Positions 11,761-23,815 of a stretch of 64,000 nucleotides of DNA are shown in pieces. The DNA comes from Limnephilus marmoratus (lineage: Eukaryota > Arthropoda > Insecta > Trichoptera > Limnephilidae). The notes under the pieces are model-generated. The model was not told the origin of the DNA and made no database searches. It saw only the letters and a list, made by a program, of their open reading frames with translations. Location: contig OU862916.1 in the NCBI GenBank assembly GCA_917880885.1, positions 55,464,831 to 55,528,830 on the forward strand, in the 5' to 3' direction. Position 1 is the stretch's first letter. Every line of letters begins with the position of its first letter. The position numbers and the translations under genes are program-made.

Positions 11761-13390
11761 AGGAACCGATACTTCGTGCAATCATAATAAGTATTTGGAC
11801 AATAAAGGAAGGAACAAGCCACCTTCGAGGAATGAGAGGAAACCACAAGCCAGCTAATATCGCCCAGACAAAGACTACAAAGCTTTGTGCTTAACATCGT
11901 CAACACCGTTAATTAATAAACGTGCTGCGCGGCAGAATATCCCGCGGTTAACAAATCGAAGAGAATACCCTCCTTTCAAAACACTGTTTTTATTTATTTG
12001 TATTTAGCTTCCAAGATAGCCGCCACCTTTGTAAATTTAAAAAATACTATCGTATCACTTAAATTAATATTATTATACTTATTTTTATGATCAAAATCAT
12101 TTGTTGGATGTTATTAATTTGCGATATGACTTTCTTCACTCAATTCTCAAGTTCTTTTCGGAAAGCCTTGCTGCATTCTTAAATGTTGGCTTTAGAAACC
12201 GAATGAATGTAAATCATTTTTGCCATAAATAATTCTTCCCGGTGTTTTTACTGATAGTAGGTAGGTACTTAGATATGTTTATTATACAATTTCTTAATAT
12301 CATGTTTATATCAATTTCAATAATGTATTTATTGTGCTTGTTCGTCAATTAAAAAAGTGCAAATTGAATAAAATTGCTCAAAACATCAATCATCAGGAAA
12401 ATTGGTTAGTTGTACCTACATCCTACATTACAGCATAAACGAAGTTGAATAATTTCACAGAGCAAGACGTGAATTATATTTTAAGATTATGAGTGAAGAT
12501 ATTCTTGCTAGCTAATAAATGAATACCATGAACTCATATACCGATTTATTGAAAAATTCGAGAGTGACAAAAAGAATGGAAGTTTTCAAATGAAAACATG
12601 GCCGTTTAGAGTATGAAATCGTGACAACTGGCAGAGAAAATAATTTGTGCATTGAACAATACTTACAAGGATGAATTGAAGGTTGTTGCGGTAATATTCT
12701 CTCATAGTTAGGCTGTTTTCTCTGCAATCATTTAATCCAAGGGTATGCCGTGGCCCTCATGTTGTGCATTAACTTAACAATTTGGTACAACAGGCTCAGC
12801 TCAGCCCCAGTTGTTAGAAATCGTCAATTTGTTTACTTCCCATATTGGATCTAACATTTTGTACATTTTAAGATCTAGAATTAGATTTTTGTTGGTTCCG
12901 GTTCAAGGTGGTGGCCAAGTTGGATAGTACCGCCTTAGTTCGCATGATCGTGGATCCTACTAAAAGTTACCAAATCGGAATAATCAACACTTACCTATAT
13001 ACCATTTCTCATTGGGATTGCCCGTTGGTCTATGGAATACTTTCTTTGGCTTTTCTTTTCTTTTCATATATTTTATTTTCTTTCTGCTATTATTGTAATT
13101 CTTACATTATTTCTTTTACTAACACTATTATCTCTTTTTTATGTTACCTATTTCAGATGAATTATTCCACGGGCTGGTACTTCTATTTATCTTTTGCACA
13201 ATATTAATGTAAGTTCTTGCATACTGCTTACTAACCCCATATGCATGGACATTGGAGGGTCTAGAGTCGTTCAGATAAATGTAGCTTTGTTCAATAAAAA
13301 AGTAGAGTCTTGACGTGTGCGGTGAAGGAGGAAACCATATGTTTTCTTATAACGCCGTTGGGAAAGTGGTGGGTCCCCTCCAATTAGGGA
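11761..13390. other. Gene-free DNA
   Basis: No supported gene. The + ORF at 12908-13207 has a hydrophobic Ile/Phe/Tyr-rich translation from AT-rich DNA. At 13151-13168 the text TTTCAGATGAATTATTCC nearly repeats the acceptor and start of the coding exon at 32543; see findings. Confidence 0.4.
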
Positions 13391-13394
13391 ACGT

Positions 13395-13553
13395 ACCCAC
13401 ACTACGTGACACGTTAAGGGGGGGGGGTCTTCAAAATGTCATGCTTGGTACAAATGAGCGGCGGTGGGTTTAGATTTTTGGTCGCCGGGGGGAGGGGGGG
13501 GGGGGGGTTAAAAATGGCAAAAAGTTGGTCACGTAATAAGGGTACGTTCCCTT
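13395..13553. mobile_element. Poly-G MITE of mariner type
   Basis: The ends are inverted: AGGGAACGTACCC...ACGTGAC on the left and GTCACGTAATAAGGGTACGTTCCCT on the right, flanked by TA. The interior carries G runs of about 9 and 14. The architecture matches the two family E elements at 45940 and 47634, though the terminal sequence differs. No coding sequence is present. Confidence 0.65.
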
Positions 13554-15200
13554 ACCTATATACCAACCGGCATGAGAAAAGTTAAAAGAATTAGGGCGTT
13601 TGAAATGTCTCTGGACAAATTGTACAATTTCTTATTTGAAATAAAAAGTGCAAGTTTTTTGAATATTTATGGTTTATATTTAAGAAGGTAGGTAGGTAGT
13701 TAAGAACCTAGTTACAAATCGCACCTAGTTTTGATTAATTAAAAAAGGGATTATTAAAAATATGGTTTTTTGGACACGAGATGTATTTACTGTTCACCTA
13801 ACTAGGTGCTAGCTACTAGAACTGCAAGCAATAGCACATAATTGCTTATTGAAAATATTTTTTATACATTTAGGAAGGTTTGGCATCCCTTGCGTGTACG
13901 TTATTACCAGACTGTCGCCAAGAGAAGTACATAATAGGTAAACATCACTGTAAACTCTGTATTATTTTTGTCAACAGTCTGGCACGGAAATGTAATAATA
14001 TTATTTAGCACTAGGATAGAATTATTCCTTTCTCCGTTACAAATATTATGTGACTAGAGACTACTGTTTATTTAACCGTTTACTTATATTAAATTAAGTT
14101 TATTTGCTTCCGTTTAGTGTTGAATTTTACAATTCTAGTGTAAATATCCACTGAGGCGTGAATTAATAAATACATCATTTATCCTCAAAATGTTATATTT
14201 GCTTCTTCATTTGTTCGAAGTTTATGTCTTGTTAGTTTTCCAGTGAAAACAGTAAAGTATTATCGATTTATTATTAAATTTTTAAAAATTATATCGGGGG
14301 TCATTAGAGGTGTGTTTGAGAGACCAACGTAATAAAGATTTATACGTTATAATTTGTAGAAATTTGAGTATCTGAACAATTTAAAAAATCTCTCTGATGT
14401 TCAAAGAATTAAGTGAAATAAATATTTTAAAATCAAAATTTTGTAGTTACTGCACTAACCGGCCTAAACTTTTTAAAAATTTAAAACTAACGATGGGTCG
14501 TGGGTACCTAACTTTGTAATTATGAGTTTAATGAATATGAAGCTAACAGAAAAAAATCTGCTTCAATGAACATACAGCTATTTACATAGCTAGAAATGAG
14601 TTACGGATACAAAATATTCTAGACAAAAGCTGTTCAAATTTTATGACGCCAGAGCTCACCGTTCGACAGATTTTCCCACATCATGCAGATGATTTGAAAC
14701 TACTATTTATATTCATGAAAACGTAGCTTAATAACTAGACGCAGATCAACCGTAGATAATCATTTTACCAGATCTTTCAAGAAAGTTTACCTTTATTAAT
14801 TTGAGGTGGGTACTAAACGCGAACTTTTATTAATGACCATCTTGGTGTGCAGCAACTGGAATTGGCAAATCGCAGCTCAACTGGAAATGCAAAACGCAAC
14901 ATAAATATTTTCATGTCATTAAGGGAGACGGAAGATTGCATGTTACGTAATGTAATTTCGTAGCGTCATTATGTATTATTAATAAGATTGCCTTCCGAGG
15001 TGGAAGTATGGAAGTACCGCATACCAAAGACTTTAGAAATGGCGAGACTATACTTTGCATAGATCTTTACAAAATATTCAATGAACAACTATGATTGCCT
15101 AAATGCATTTGCTAAACGTTTTGTGAAATTTCTCTTTTAAAAATTCATACATAATGGATGGCATAAAATAACCGTTTTCAAATTTTTTTTCAAAGTGAAT
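13554..15200. other. Gene-free AT-rich DNA
   Basis: I see no conserved ORF or repeat that I can name, apart from scattered GGTAGGTAGGTAG text near 13686. Confidence 0.45.
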
Positions 15201-15204
15201 ACCG

Positions 15205-15570
15205 CAAAATCCTAACTACTCCCAACTGCTTGGAGCCAGTGAGACCGTGGCATCCCCATTTGAGGTAGGTAGGTACCTTCTGGGGTTGAATTAAATGGGG
15301 AGAATGAAGGAGACGAGGAAGAGGAAGGTGGGAAGACCTGGCAATTCAGATCTAGTCACCAAACACATCTAAAGCCATTTCAAGAAACGTTTCAATTCTG
15401 AATGGTGGTCTTACACCAGGGCGATACTTTCCACTCTGGAAAGTGTCGCAAATATGCCTTATATATTTTTAAAATTATTAAATCGTGAAATAACACAAAT
15501 CAATCAGGGATTTGATGCCGCGTTCTCCGGTTCTCTAGGCGAGAGTCTTACCCCTCGACGGAGGTCGTCG
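15205..15570 (-). mobile_element. tRNA-derived SINE (family D), degraded copy
   Basis: Read on the minus strand it starts with a tRNA-like head (about 15490-15570, AGGGGTAAGACTCTCGCC for the A-box region) and continues into a body with GGAAAGTATCGCCCTGGTG, TAAGACCACCATTCAGAATT and GGTGACTAGATCTGAATTG. The same body occurs at 19290-19690, 27541-27950 and 50500-50830. The B box is eroded here, so it is unlikely to be transcribed. Confidence 0.7.
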
Positions 15571-15824
15571 TATATGAACGTAGTCGTCGTGCTGTCGTGT
15601 GTGATTGTATGAAGGAATTTTGAAAAGTAAAGATGACGGCTGAATATTCAAATTTAAACATAAACATAGCTAAAGTAATTTTATTTTACTTTAAAGAATG
15701 GTCTTTCACCAGGGTGTTACTGAGAGTACTTTTAACTGTGCACACAAGTTATATTTACACCATTTGGACGTTTATGAACTTTAATATCCTTTGTTATGTT
15801 TATAATATTCATATTTTGGTAGAA

Positions 15825-15930
15825 AGCAGTCACTTTGTGGTTTGACATATTAATTGAAACAAAACAATGACTTTGTAACCACGGTTTTTTTCCTAATACT
15901 AACCGGTTTCGCTTAACGCAAGCAAAAATT
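15825..15930 (-). repeat. Penelope-type terminal repeat remnant with hammerhead-like half
   Basis: The block from GCAGTCACTTTGTGGTTTG through ACATATTAATTGAAACAAAA matches 35935-35990. It leads into AACCGGTTTCGCTTAACGC, which on the minus strand reads GCGTTAAGCGAAACCGGTT: the stem II closing strand, GAAA and the palindromic ACCGGT. The CTGAAGA half of the core is lost, so this copy is probably dead. Confidence 0.55.
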
Positions 15931-17077
15931 AAGCTGATCAAAAAATATACACTGTGTGAGCTTATACATACATACAGAAAGATTTTAATTATAATATTCA
16001 ATCAGAGTTACCTTTTCACGCGACCGTTAATATTACAATAATATATTGGGAACTGAATAAGAAAACTGGCTCGACAAGAGAATTTTAATGGCAAAAGTCA
16101 CCTATCCTCTTACCAATTACTTTTCGCCGTTGCCCGCTTCTCTTCGTAAGGGATTAAATGTAAGAAAGAAGTTCCCAGTTCCCACGCAAGATGATGGATA
16201 TAATCCCAACTTCGGAAGCTGCAAACTTTGCATAATCCGCGCTAAACTTTGCGGGTGTGTCGTGATTACTTGGCGAAATTACGTGTGCGGTTATTTTGCT
16301 ACTGCTTCTTTCATCGACAAGCTCAAACTTTGGACTATCGATTTTTTAACACAGATTATATTGCAGGTTGTAACATTAAAAAAATATATGGCTTAAATTA
16401 TAATCATCATTATCAAACGGTATTAATAGGCTAGAGACTGTACGGTTGAACTTTAAGAATCCTGCTAAGAATGCAACTCTGATGCCGCACCTTACGCAAA
16501 ATCGTTTTCGTACATGGAGTGTGTATACAAATGTACTTTTGTAATAGAACCGAATTAAAGCAATGCCAAAGGATGGCGCCACTTACGTCAACAGTTTGAG
16601 TGATTAGCTTCGCCTGGCAGGCGTAAGTGGTACTAAGGATTTGTAATTTTGTGTATCTCTCCGGATATAGAGAGATTGACGTTAATATGATTATTATTAA
16701 CGCGGTTACTTTGTCCCGGTGACTAGCTATCACAGTGGATCCAAGGAACCGGCTATTTTTGGAACCAGTTCCTATCGGATTTATAAAATGGTCACCAACA
16801 CTCAAACTGGGCGAAGCCAAAACAGCCGGACGCCGGAGCGGGTTTTTAACTGCTAGCATATAAAGAATGTTGTAATAAAGGGTAGCATGGCACAAGAATG
16901 TCAATCCTGTAATTAAAAATTAAATGAAAGAGGTTATGTCCATTAAATATAAGTTTAATCCATATTATATGAAGTAATACAAGACATAAATATTATTTCT
17001 AAAGGATTGAACTAATGACTTAATTATTTATAAATAACTCAGGGCATGCATGAAACTCAAAGAGATTATTATAATAA
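15931..17077. other. Gene-free DNA
   Basis: Several ORFs of 60-157 codons overlap on both strands (16088-16904) with no conserved motif. I regard them as chance or old transposon debris. Confidence 0.35.
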
Positions 17078-17398
17078 AAATATTATTATAATAAAAAAAC
17101 TGTTTCTGAAAAAATAAGAAAATACACAGATTTAGGAAATGAGATTAAAAGAATTTGGCATTCTCAGACTATAAAAATATTACTATTTGTTATTTCGGCT
17201 ACTGGAATTATACCTAGGTCTCTCATTAAACATTTAGGCATATTAGATTTGTCAAAGAATTTATTTATAAAAATGCAAAAATCAGTCATTTTAAATACGT
17301 GTAGGATAACAAAAGATTTTTTAAATATTTATATTGAGGGATCAGTAGGGTTTATAGGTTCAATTAGGAATTCCACAGAGCCGAACCCTCTGATATGA
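17078..17398 (+). pseudogene. LINE polyprotein C-terminal fragment
   Basis: An open frame without an early ATG encodes EKIRKYTDLGNEIKRIW, VISATGIIPRSLIKHL and KMQKSVILNTCRITKDFL before a TGA at 17396-17398. The pattern of a KY.DL..EIKR.W segment, a hydrophobic V.SATG.IP segment and QK.V.L.T.RI is that of a C-terminal domain seen in reverse-transcriptase polyproteins of cnidarian and arthropod LINE-type elements, recalled from memory rather than searched. No reverse transcriptase is visible upstream, so the copy is truncated. Confidence 0.5.
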
Positions 17399-18016
17399 AA
17401 ATATCTGAAGTCGATGAATTATTTTCCCATTTGGTCTCTGGTAGGTTGACTTGTTGTTCTTGTATTGTTTTGTATTTATAATACTTATATAGTGCAATTG
17501 CATAGCGTGGATTCACTAGATGATAATTTGGGAAGTGTGTGAAAGGATTTAGTTTTTCCTGTGGGGAAAATTTAACCCGGACATTTAAATCTGGTGCGTA
17601 AGGAAATTATTAGAATATAAATGTCACGATGTTTTAATACTTTAATGTAGATATAGAAACTATTGGGGGCGCCAGGCCGTTTAAACATCACTGCCAAATA
17701 TTCTAATAAAATAAGTTAAAGATAAACCATGATTGAATGTTTCGTTCCCTTGAGAGCCGCAAGTACATCCTTCCATCAAGCCTCCCTGATATCAACTCAA
17801 CCACAGAAGGCTCGAGATGCTCATCAGCTTACTGTCAAATTGTGCGTAGAGACGTTCGGCATGTAATCGAATTACTTAGTGGTACCGGGAAACGGGTTAG
17901 ATAGATCTATTCGCCACCCGTTCATTATCACCCATTACGAGGGCTAAAGTACTTTTTGTGTTGTACTAATCCTTACAGTAAATGTTGTTATTTAATGTTG
18001 TTATTTAAAAACAATA
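17399..18016. other. Gene-free DNA
   Basis: No ORF of note. A tandem TAATGTTGTTATT duplication sits at about 17980-18006, just before the RTE fragment. Confidence 0.4.
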
Positions 18017-19126
18017 GAATTTAATGTTGATACATACCATCTCTTCATAGATTTTAAGGCTGCCTATGACACGGTAAATAGAGAAAGACTGTACAGAGCC
18101 TTGGATGAATTTAATATCCCAAGAAAACTGGTAAACTTAGTAAGGCTCACAATGTCTAATGTTGAGTGCCGAGTCAGAATACAACAGGATCTGTCAGACA
18201 CCCTAAAGACCTTCAATGGACTAAGACAAGGAGATGCACTTGCCTGCATTTTATTCAATTTAGCGCTGGAAAAGGCCATCCGAAATGCAGGTATACAAAC
18301 CACAGGCCATATTTTTAACAAGTCTGTTCAGCTCCTTGCTTATGCTGACGATATAGATATCATCGCACGCTCAGAATATGAACTAAAATCGGCGTTTAAA
18401 AGCTTAGCTACGTCGGCAAGGAACATGGGATTGGTCATCAACGAGGGGAAGACAAAATATATGCCCGTACATGGACGCCAGAAACCACCAAGTATACAGA
18501 TAGATAATTATACATTTGAAACTGTCAACGAGTTTGTATATCTCGGTACTATGGTGACAAATGACAACAATGTATCCAGCGAAATCAAAAGAAGAATAGT
18601 AGCTGCAAACCGATACTACTTTGGGCTACAGAAGCATATGAAATCTCGCCACCTTACCAGAAGAACTAAAGTCCTTCTTTACAAGACCCTTATACGACCT
18701 GTTCTTATGTATGGTTCGGAATGCTGGACAATCAGTAAGGGTGATGAAGGAGCCCTAGAAAGTTTTGAAAGGAAGGTGCTGCGAAGGATTTACGGCCCAG
18801 TCTGTGATAATGGAGAATGGCGTATCAGATACAACCAGGAGCTATACGATCTTTACGAGGACCCTAATATCTCCAAGGAAATCAAAACTGGAAGACTCAG
18901 GTGGGCTGGACATATCCAGAGAATGAGCGAAGGAGATATTCCAAAGCGAATTATGGATGGTGCACCTGGGGGTCGGAGAAGAGTTGGAAGACCAAAGCTT
19001 CGATGGCTGGATGGAGTGGTGAAGGATGCAAGCACCATCGGCATCCGAAACTGGCGCAACGCAGCACAACACCGACAGTCATGGAGGCAGGCTCTGCTGG
19101 AGGCCAAGACCCGACCTGGGTTGTAG
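18017..19126 (+). pseudogene. RTE-clade LINE, 3' half of reverse transcriptase
   Basis: The frame is open from 18017 to a stop at 19124-19126 and encodes HLFIDFKAAYDTVNRERLY (RT motif A), GLRQGDALACILFNLALE (motif B), LLAYADDIDI (catalytic YADD at 18341-18352), INEGKTKYM and FVYLGTMV. It then has the RTE-type C-terminal domain: YGSECWT, a KVLRRIYGP segment, RLRWAGHIQRM and GRRRVGRPKLRW. The endonuclease and the start of the RT are missing: a typical 5' truncation. No frameshift lies within the 370 codons left, so it is fairly young. It is followed by a GATGATGATG tail at 19134-19150, the usual short tandem end of RTE elements. Confidence 0.85.
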
Positions 19127-19289
19127 AGCCACAGATGATGATGATGATGAATAATTGATAAGAATATCAAGATTTACCAGACGACAAATGATGATTGGAC
19201 TTGTTGGTCTGATCGTGTGTCAAATGAGACCAAAGGCAATGCACATGCTAACTTGGAAAACATTGTAATAATCTTACTTACCTATGTGA

Positions 19290-19695
19290 ATACGGCTCAA
19301 GAGTCGCAACTGCTTCCGTCTGGAGTCTGTGAGACTATGACATCCCATATGACGGTATATTGAGAGGCTAAAGGTAGTTGAAAGGAGAAGGAGATGGGAC
19401 AGAGAAAGGTGGGAAAGTACCTGGATATTCAGATCTGGTCACCAAATACGGCTAAAGCTATTTCAAGCAACGTTTAAAATCTGAATGGTGGTCTTACGCC
19501 AAAACGTCGTTGAGAGTATCTTCCATTCTGGAATATGCCGCAAATACACCATGAATTATTTTAAATCAATTAATTGTAAATTAACACAAATTTATCAATT
19601 AAAATATATCCATGTACACCGGGATTTGAACCCGCGACCCTCGGATTGCTAGTCGAGAGCCTTACCCCTCGACCATGGAGGCCGTCATCATCTAA
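19290..19695 (-). mobile_element. tRNA-derived SINE (family D)
   Basis: The head at 19615-19695, read on the minus strand, has CATGGTCGAGGGGTAAGGC (A-box region) and CGGGTTCAAATCCCGG (B box), so a pol III promoter is nearly intact. The body includes CATTCTGGAAT, AAGACCACCATTCAGATTTT and GGTGACCAGATCTGAATATC, with a tail at about 19290-19320. This is the best-preserved head of the four family D copies. Confidence 0.8.
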
Positions 19696-20013
19696 TGAAT
19701 GCATTTAAATTATGCACCCTTTTAAACTGGTAAAAAAATAATTTGATTGTTTGAATTTTGCAAGGAGTTAGACTTGTCACTTTTTCTAACAAGTAACTGT
19801 TTTCCCACGCAAATGATTTATTTTAAAACTGATTCTATATGAATTAACGTAGGTACCTATTTGCATTATTGAAGCTATTGGTTTGGGTGTAGTCCTTAGA
19901 TAAGAGAAACAAAGGTTTCTTTTATCTGTGGTGTAGTCGCATAAATTGATTATCTGATAACCTTCCTGTAATAGTTTTTTTAAACTTGACTCGAACATAT
20001 TAACTCTAAAGGC

Positions 20014-20457
20014 TTGACTCTTGACTCGAACATATTAACTCTAAATGTACAGAAAACCAAATACTTACTGTCTAGTCTCACCAATATCCCAAAGTCAAAC
20101 CTAGCCCCGCCATTAAAAATACACAAATGTAAAAATTCATCTCTAAACCGGAACTGTGACTGCCCATGCCTAGAGCAAGTAAACATTATCAAATATTTAG
20201 GAGTAACCTTCGATACACACCTGAATTGGAAGCAACATATACATAATACTACAAACAAAATCCGAAAATCTATATACTTTTTCAAACAAACACGCAATTT
20301 CCTTAACCTAAAACTTTTAAAAACAATATATTACTCATTGTGCCAATCTCACATCGAATACGGAATTCTAGCCTGGGGTAATGCATATTCCAATGCCCTT
20401 GATCCCATCATGAAAGCACAAAAACTAATCATAAAAATAATTCTTAACTCTTCAATT
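20014..20457 (+). pseudogene. CR1-like LINE ORF2, part 1 (interrupted)
   Basis: The ORF encodes the RT thumb region: NIIKYLGVTFDTHLNWKQHI, a KIRKSIYFFKQTRNFL segment, YYSLCQSHIEYGILAWG and KAQKLIIKIILN. Its continuation, the C-terminal domain, lies at 22142-22510 after a 1.68 kb piggyBac insertion. The left border shows a duplicated ACTCGAACATATTAACTC, 19 bases, at about 19989 and 20023. The catalytic RT core is absent. Confidence 0.8.
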
Positions 20458-22139
20458 CCCATGTCAAAGTTAATAAAGATTTGTCTTTTCTCTATAAACA
20501 AAATAGCTTACATATATATGGTTAAGACAAAAAAATATAAAAAATAAAAATAAACTACCTCCACCCTTAATTATGGGTGTGTCACCTACAGGTGACACTG
20601 GGCATTGTGATTGAAGACTCTGAAGGGGAAACAGCATTTTATTTATTCTTACTGTAGGAATAAAATAACAGTTTTATAATAATATTTATTTATATAAAGT
20701 TTTATAATTATATGTTTTTATATAAATAAACAAATCACTTATTTATTGTGAAAGCTGTACCAACACTTTAGATGCAAACCGATATTGCACTTGGCACACA
20801 TTTTTCTGGTGCGTTGGTAACAATATCCACATATTCCTTGAAAGTACTCGATTTGCGAGTGATCGTCAACACTTCTTGCACTCCTACCTCAGTAGGCACT
20901 CTTATCTGCAGAGGTATGCCACAATTGGATTTGAGGATCGGAGGCTTTCCATATGTTTGCAAGTATTTGGTTGTGACATTTCGCCGGAAATCGCAGTAGT
21001 TCCAGTTGTTTTCCGACTGTCTTTTGAGCAGCCATGCATTTTGGAAAGCTGCATCTAAACCAAAATCAAACAGAGAGAACCACCACTATTTGCCGCGAAG
21101 AGAAACCCTCCTGGAGTGAACGCTTTCGTCAAAACGGTCTACCCACCCATGTAATTATTGCACATCTTGATAATTTCTGGGGATCTATATGACTTTTTGC
21201 CAGTTTTTTAACCACATATCTAATTCGTTCCACTTTCGAGATAGGTTTCAATTAATGGCAGCTAGATGCAATGGTGACAATACTATTTTCAGGCCATTTA
21301 GCTGCAATGATTTTCTCAGAAACTTTATGACACGACACTTTCTTCATGTCATTTGAGTGGGGCAAATTGCAGTTTTCCAGACGGTTTTCCCGAATAGTAC
21401 CTGTACCCCCAGCATTCTGCTCTCGCAATTATTTGGAGTTAGAAAATACTTCTTCATCACGGTCTCCCCTACCACAAGAAATAAAAGTATTACTGAAGCA
21501 GTTGTACAATTTTTTATATTATTGTCTTTCTTTTTTTTCTTCGGGGCAAGAACGTCGATTTCATCTCCTTCTTCTTCGAGTCATATACACTATTTTCTCC
21601 AGAGATGGAAGGTCTATTTTCGAGTTCTACTAAAGATGGAAACATGCGACTGGGAAGATGAAGAATATTAGCCTCTTTTTCATCTCCACTATCTTCGTTC
21701 ATCACCACAACATCATCATACCGAACAGTAGTCATTATACCAATCGAATAGTTACAATGCCCAGTGTCACCCACAGGTGACACGGCATATTTCCAACGTT
21801 GTAACAAACATTCTATAAATTATTTTTGTTATAAAATACATTTGTACTTTAGCTTATTTATTCCTTTATTGTATGCAATAAGAAAAAAAATAATACTTGC
21901 GGCTTAGGAATTTTTATTTCACTTTATGTCGCAAGAGATCACAGAAACTCAGACTGCTCTAATTTCGCGTGAAACGTGAGAATGAATTTGATAAATGGAG
22001 TGTGGCTAGTGTTGCCAGAAAAAAATAACGAATAGAGTAACTACTTGCCTTTACTATGGTAGTAGTAGAATTTAAAAATAAAATTTCCATGTGGTAGAAA
22101 AAAAATACTAAACTTGTGTCACCTACAGGTGACACTGGG
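20458..22139 (-). mobile_element. Decayed piggyBac transposon inside a LINE
   Basis: The minus strand encodes pieces of a piggyBac transposase. An N-terminal acidic stretch ends in RRKKRKT (21514-21807). Then come a GTGTIRENRLENC-like segment, IAAKWPENSIV, VDRFDESVHSRRVSLRGK and FGLDAAFQNAWLLKR (about 21440 down to 21020), and a C-terminal ORF at 20768-20962. The catalytic DDD core is missing between about 21510 and 21440, and a frameshift (near 21145) and a stop (near 21095) break the rest. The ends CCCATGTCA (left) and CCCAGTGTCACC (right, other strand) fit piggyBac termini. AATT rather than TTAA is directly repeated at both borders. Three copies of a TGTCACCTACAGGTGACA-like palindrome lie at 20580, 21765 and 22117. 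Confidence 0.8.
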
Positions 22140-22845
22140 AATTGAAGAGAATGCCGCTTACTACCAGCACTGATACTATCTTCAATTCCTTCAACGTTAT
22201 GGACATAAAACAGCTCTACTCAAGATCCATATTACTTAATTTACACAAAAACAACAAAACACCATACAAAGCTACACAAACAATACACAATACCCGAGCC
22301 AAAAACAACGAACTTCTCCAAACTCCTTTTTTCAAAACCACCTTCGGGCAAAGACACTCTAAATACATAGCTTGCAAACTATACAATACACTACCAACTA
22401 TGATCAGACAAAGTGACTCCTTTACAAAATTCAAACAAGATATTAAAAAATGGATTATAAGTATTGGACGCCACACTATCACAAATATATGTAAAATAAA
22501 TCACACATAGACAGAAATAACTATTCACATACAACCTAACCCATATAAAATAAATAAAAATAATGGAATCCTGTCAAATTTAACCTATAAATAGATTAGG
22601 CAGAATTTATTTCATTACTCCATCTCCAACATTTATCTCTTTAAAAGATTTACCACCCTTCCAATCACCCTTCTGTTTTCATTCTATTCATAATATGTAT
22701 TTTACCTGTAATATCCTTGTAACTACTATATTCATTTATATACCTGTACGCCTGTCTAGACACAGGTATACCCTAGTGAGACAGGCATACAAATAAAACC
22801 ATTGTAAATATATTTTATTATAGATAAATAAATAAAAAAAAATGC
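22140..22845 (+). pseudogene. CR1-like LINE ORF2, part 2 and 3' UTR
   Basis: The ORF 22142-22510 encodes FNVMDIKQLYSRSILLNL, FKTTFGQRHSKY and CKLYNTLPTMIRQ, the C-terminal domain shared with 8975-9328. The 3' UTR holds an imperfect hairpin, CCTGTCTAGACACAGG then GAGACAGGC, and ends in a TAAATAAATAAAA tail near 22845. It is the continuation of the fragment at 20014-20457. Confidence 0.75.
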
Positions 22846-23461
22846 TACCGAGATAATAAATAAAACGTGTCAATATTTTGAGGGCTGTGACTGGAATCGA
22901 AATCATAATATCCCGATGTCAAACACGTAAAACAAAACCCTGGGAAGACCGTATTTCAGAGAAATGATAATTTCTAAGTCAATGTTTGGTTTTATGCCTA
23001 AGCATAAATAGAACTTGGCGAAAAACGTGAGCTTGCAATAAACATTAATAATCGCTTTCTTGTCAAAATAAGAAAATGATTTTTGGCGTCTTACCTTTAA
23101 ACAAAACGGTAAATAATTATTTTTATTGCATTAGATGTTTAAAATCAACAAATAAACTTATGCCACAGATTTTTGTGGTCGTTTTATATCCAACCGTAAA
23201 ATTTAATTACAGTATGAAATAATGTGAACGCAGATTGCCTATGTGAATCATCAGATAGGCAATTCGAAATTGTAAGGGTCTGTTGTTCCACAGAACTTGA
23301 AATATTATTTTTTGTTATTATACCATTTTCGTGCAAATTGTTTCATGTAAGTTCTATTCAAGTTCCGTAAAACCGTAATTTAATAATAACAGAAATTGAA
23401 TATAACTTTCACAGAACTCGAATATTAACTTTGAAATTTGATGAATTGTTTAAATTTAATT
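22846..23461. other. Gene-free AT-rich DNA
   Basis: No ORF, RNA gene or repeat that I can support. Confidence 0.45.
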
Positions 23462-23815
23462 TAACCTCAATTTGGGAGGCGGGAATGGGTACCGCCGCCC
23501 CGGGAACCTTTATTGGATAACCAACACCTCTGTCATAGGTCACCTCAAGTGGTTCGCTACGTTTGGTGATTTAGCAGGGGTGCCCGGGTTCATGAGGTGA
23601 GGTTTGTCTAGGTCTTGGAGGCGGATGACCAAAACACACTGAACCCCAGATTCCTACCCACCCCTTAAACCCTTTTCCTTCCCAGAACTCTCCTCTCCTT
23701 CCTTTCCTTAAAAAAACCCTCCACACAGCATCCCCAAAGACGACATAGGCCCTGAGGGCAATTATTTTCCTCAGGGCCTCCTGTGCGGAGCTCATGTAAA
23801 AAAAAAGAAAAAGTT
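23462..23815 (-). repeat. Dispersed repeat family B, near full-length
   Basis: Read on the minus strand it runs from AGCTCCGCACAGGAGGCCC through AGGGCCTATGTCGTCTTTGG, a CTGTGTGGAGGG block and CCAAGACCTAGACAAACCTC, to a GGTTCCCGGGGCGGCGGTACC end. Family B has six copies here. The 86-codon minus ORF is repeat-derived. No promoter or catalytic motif is seen. Confidence 0.75.

Noticed and set aside
16088..16904. Overlapping ORFs of 102 and 157 codons
   Set aside because: No conserved motif, both strands open by chance, no splice signals or codon pattern to support a gene.
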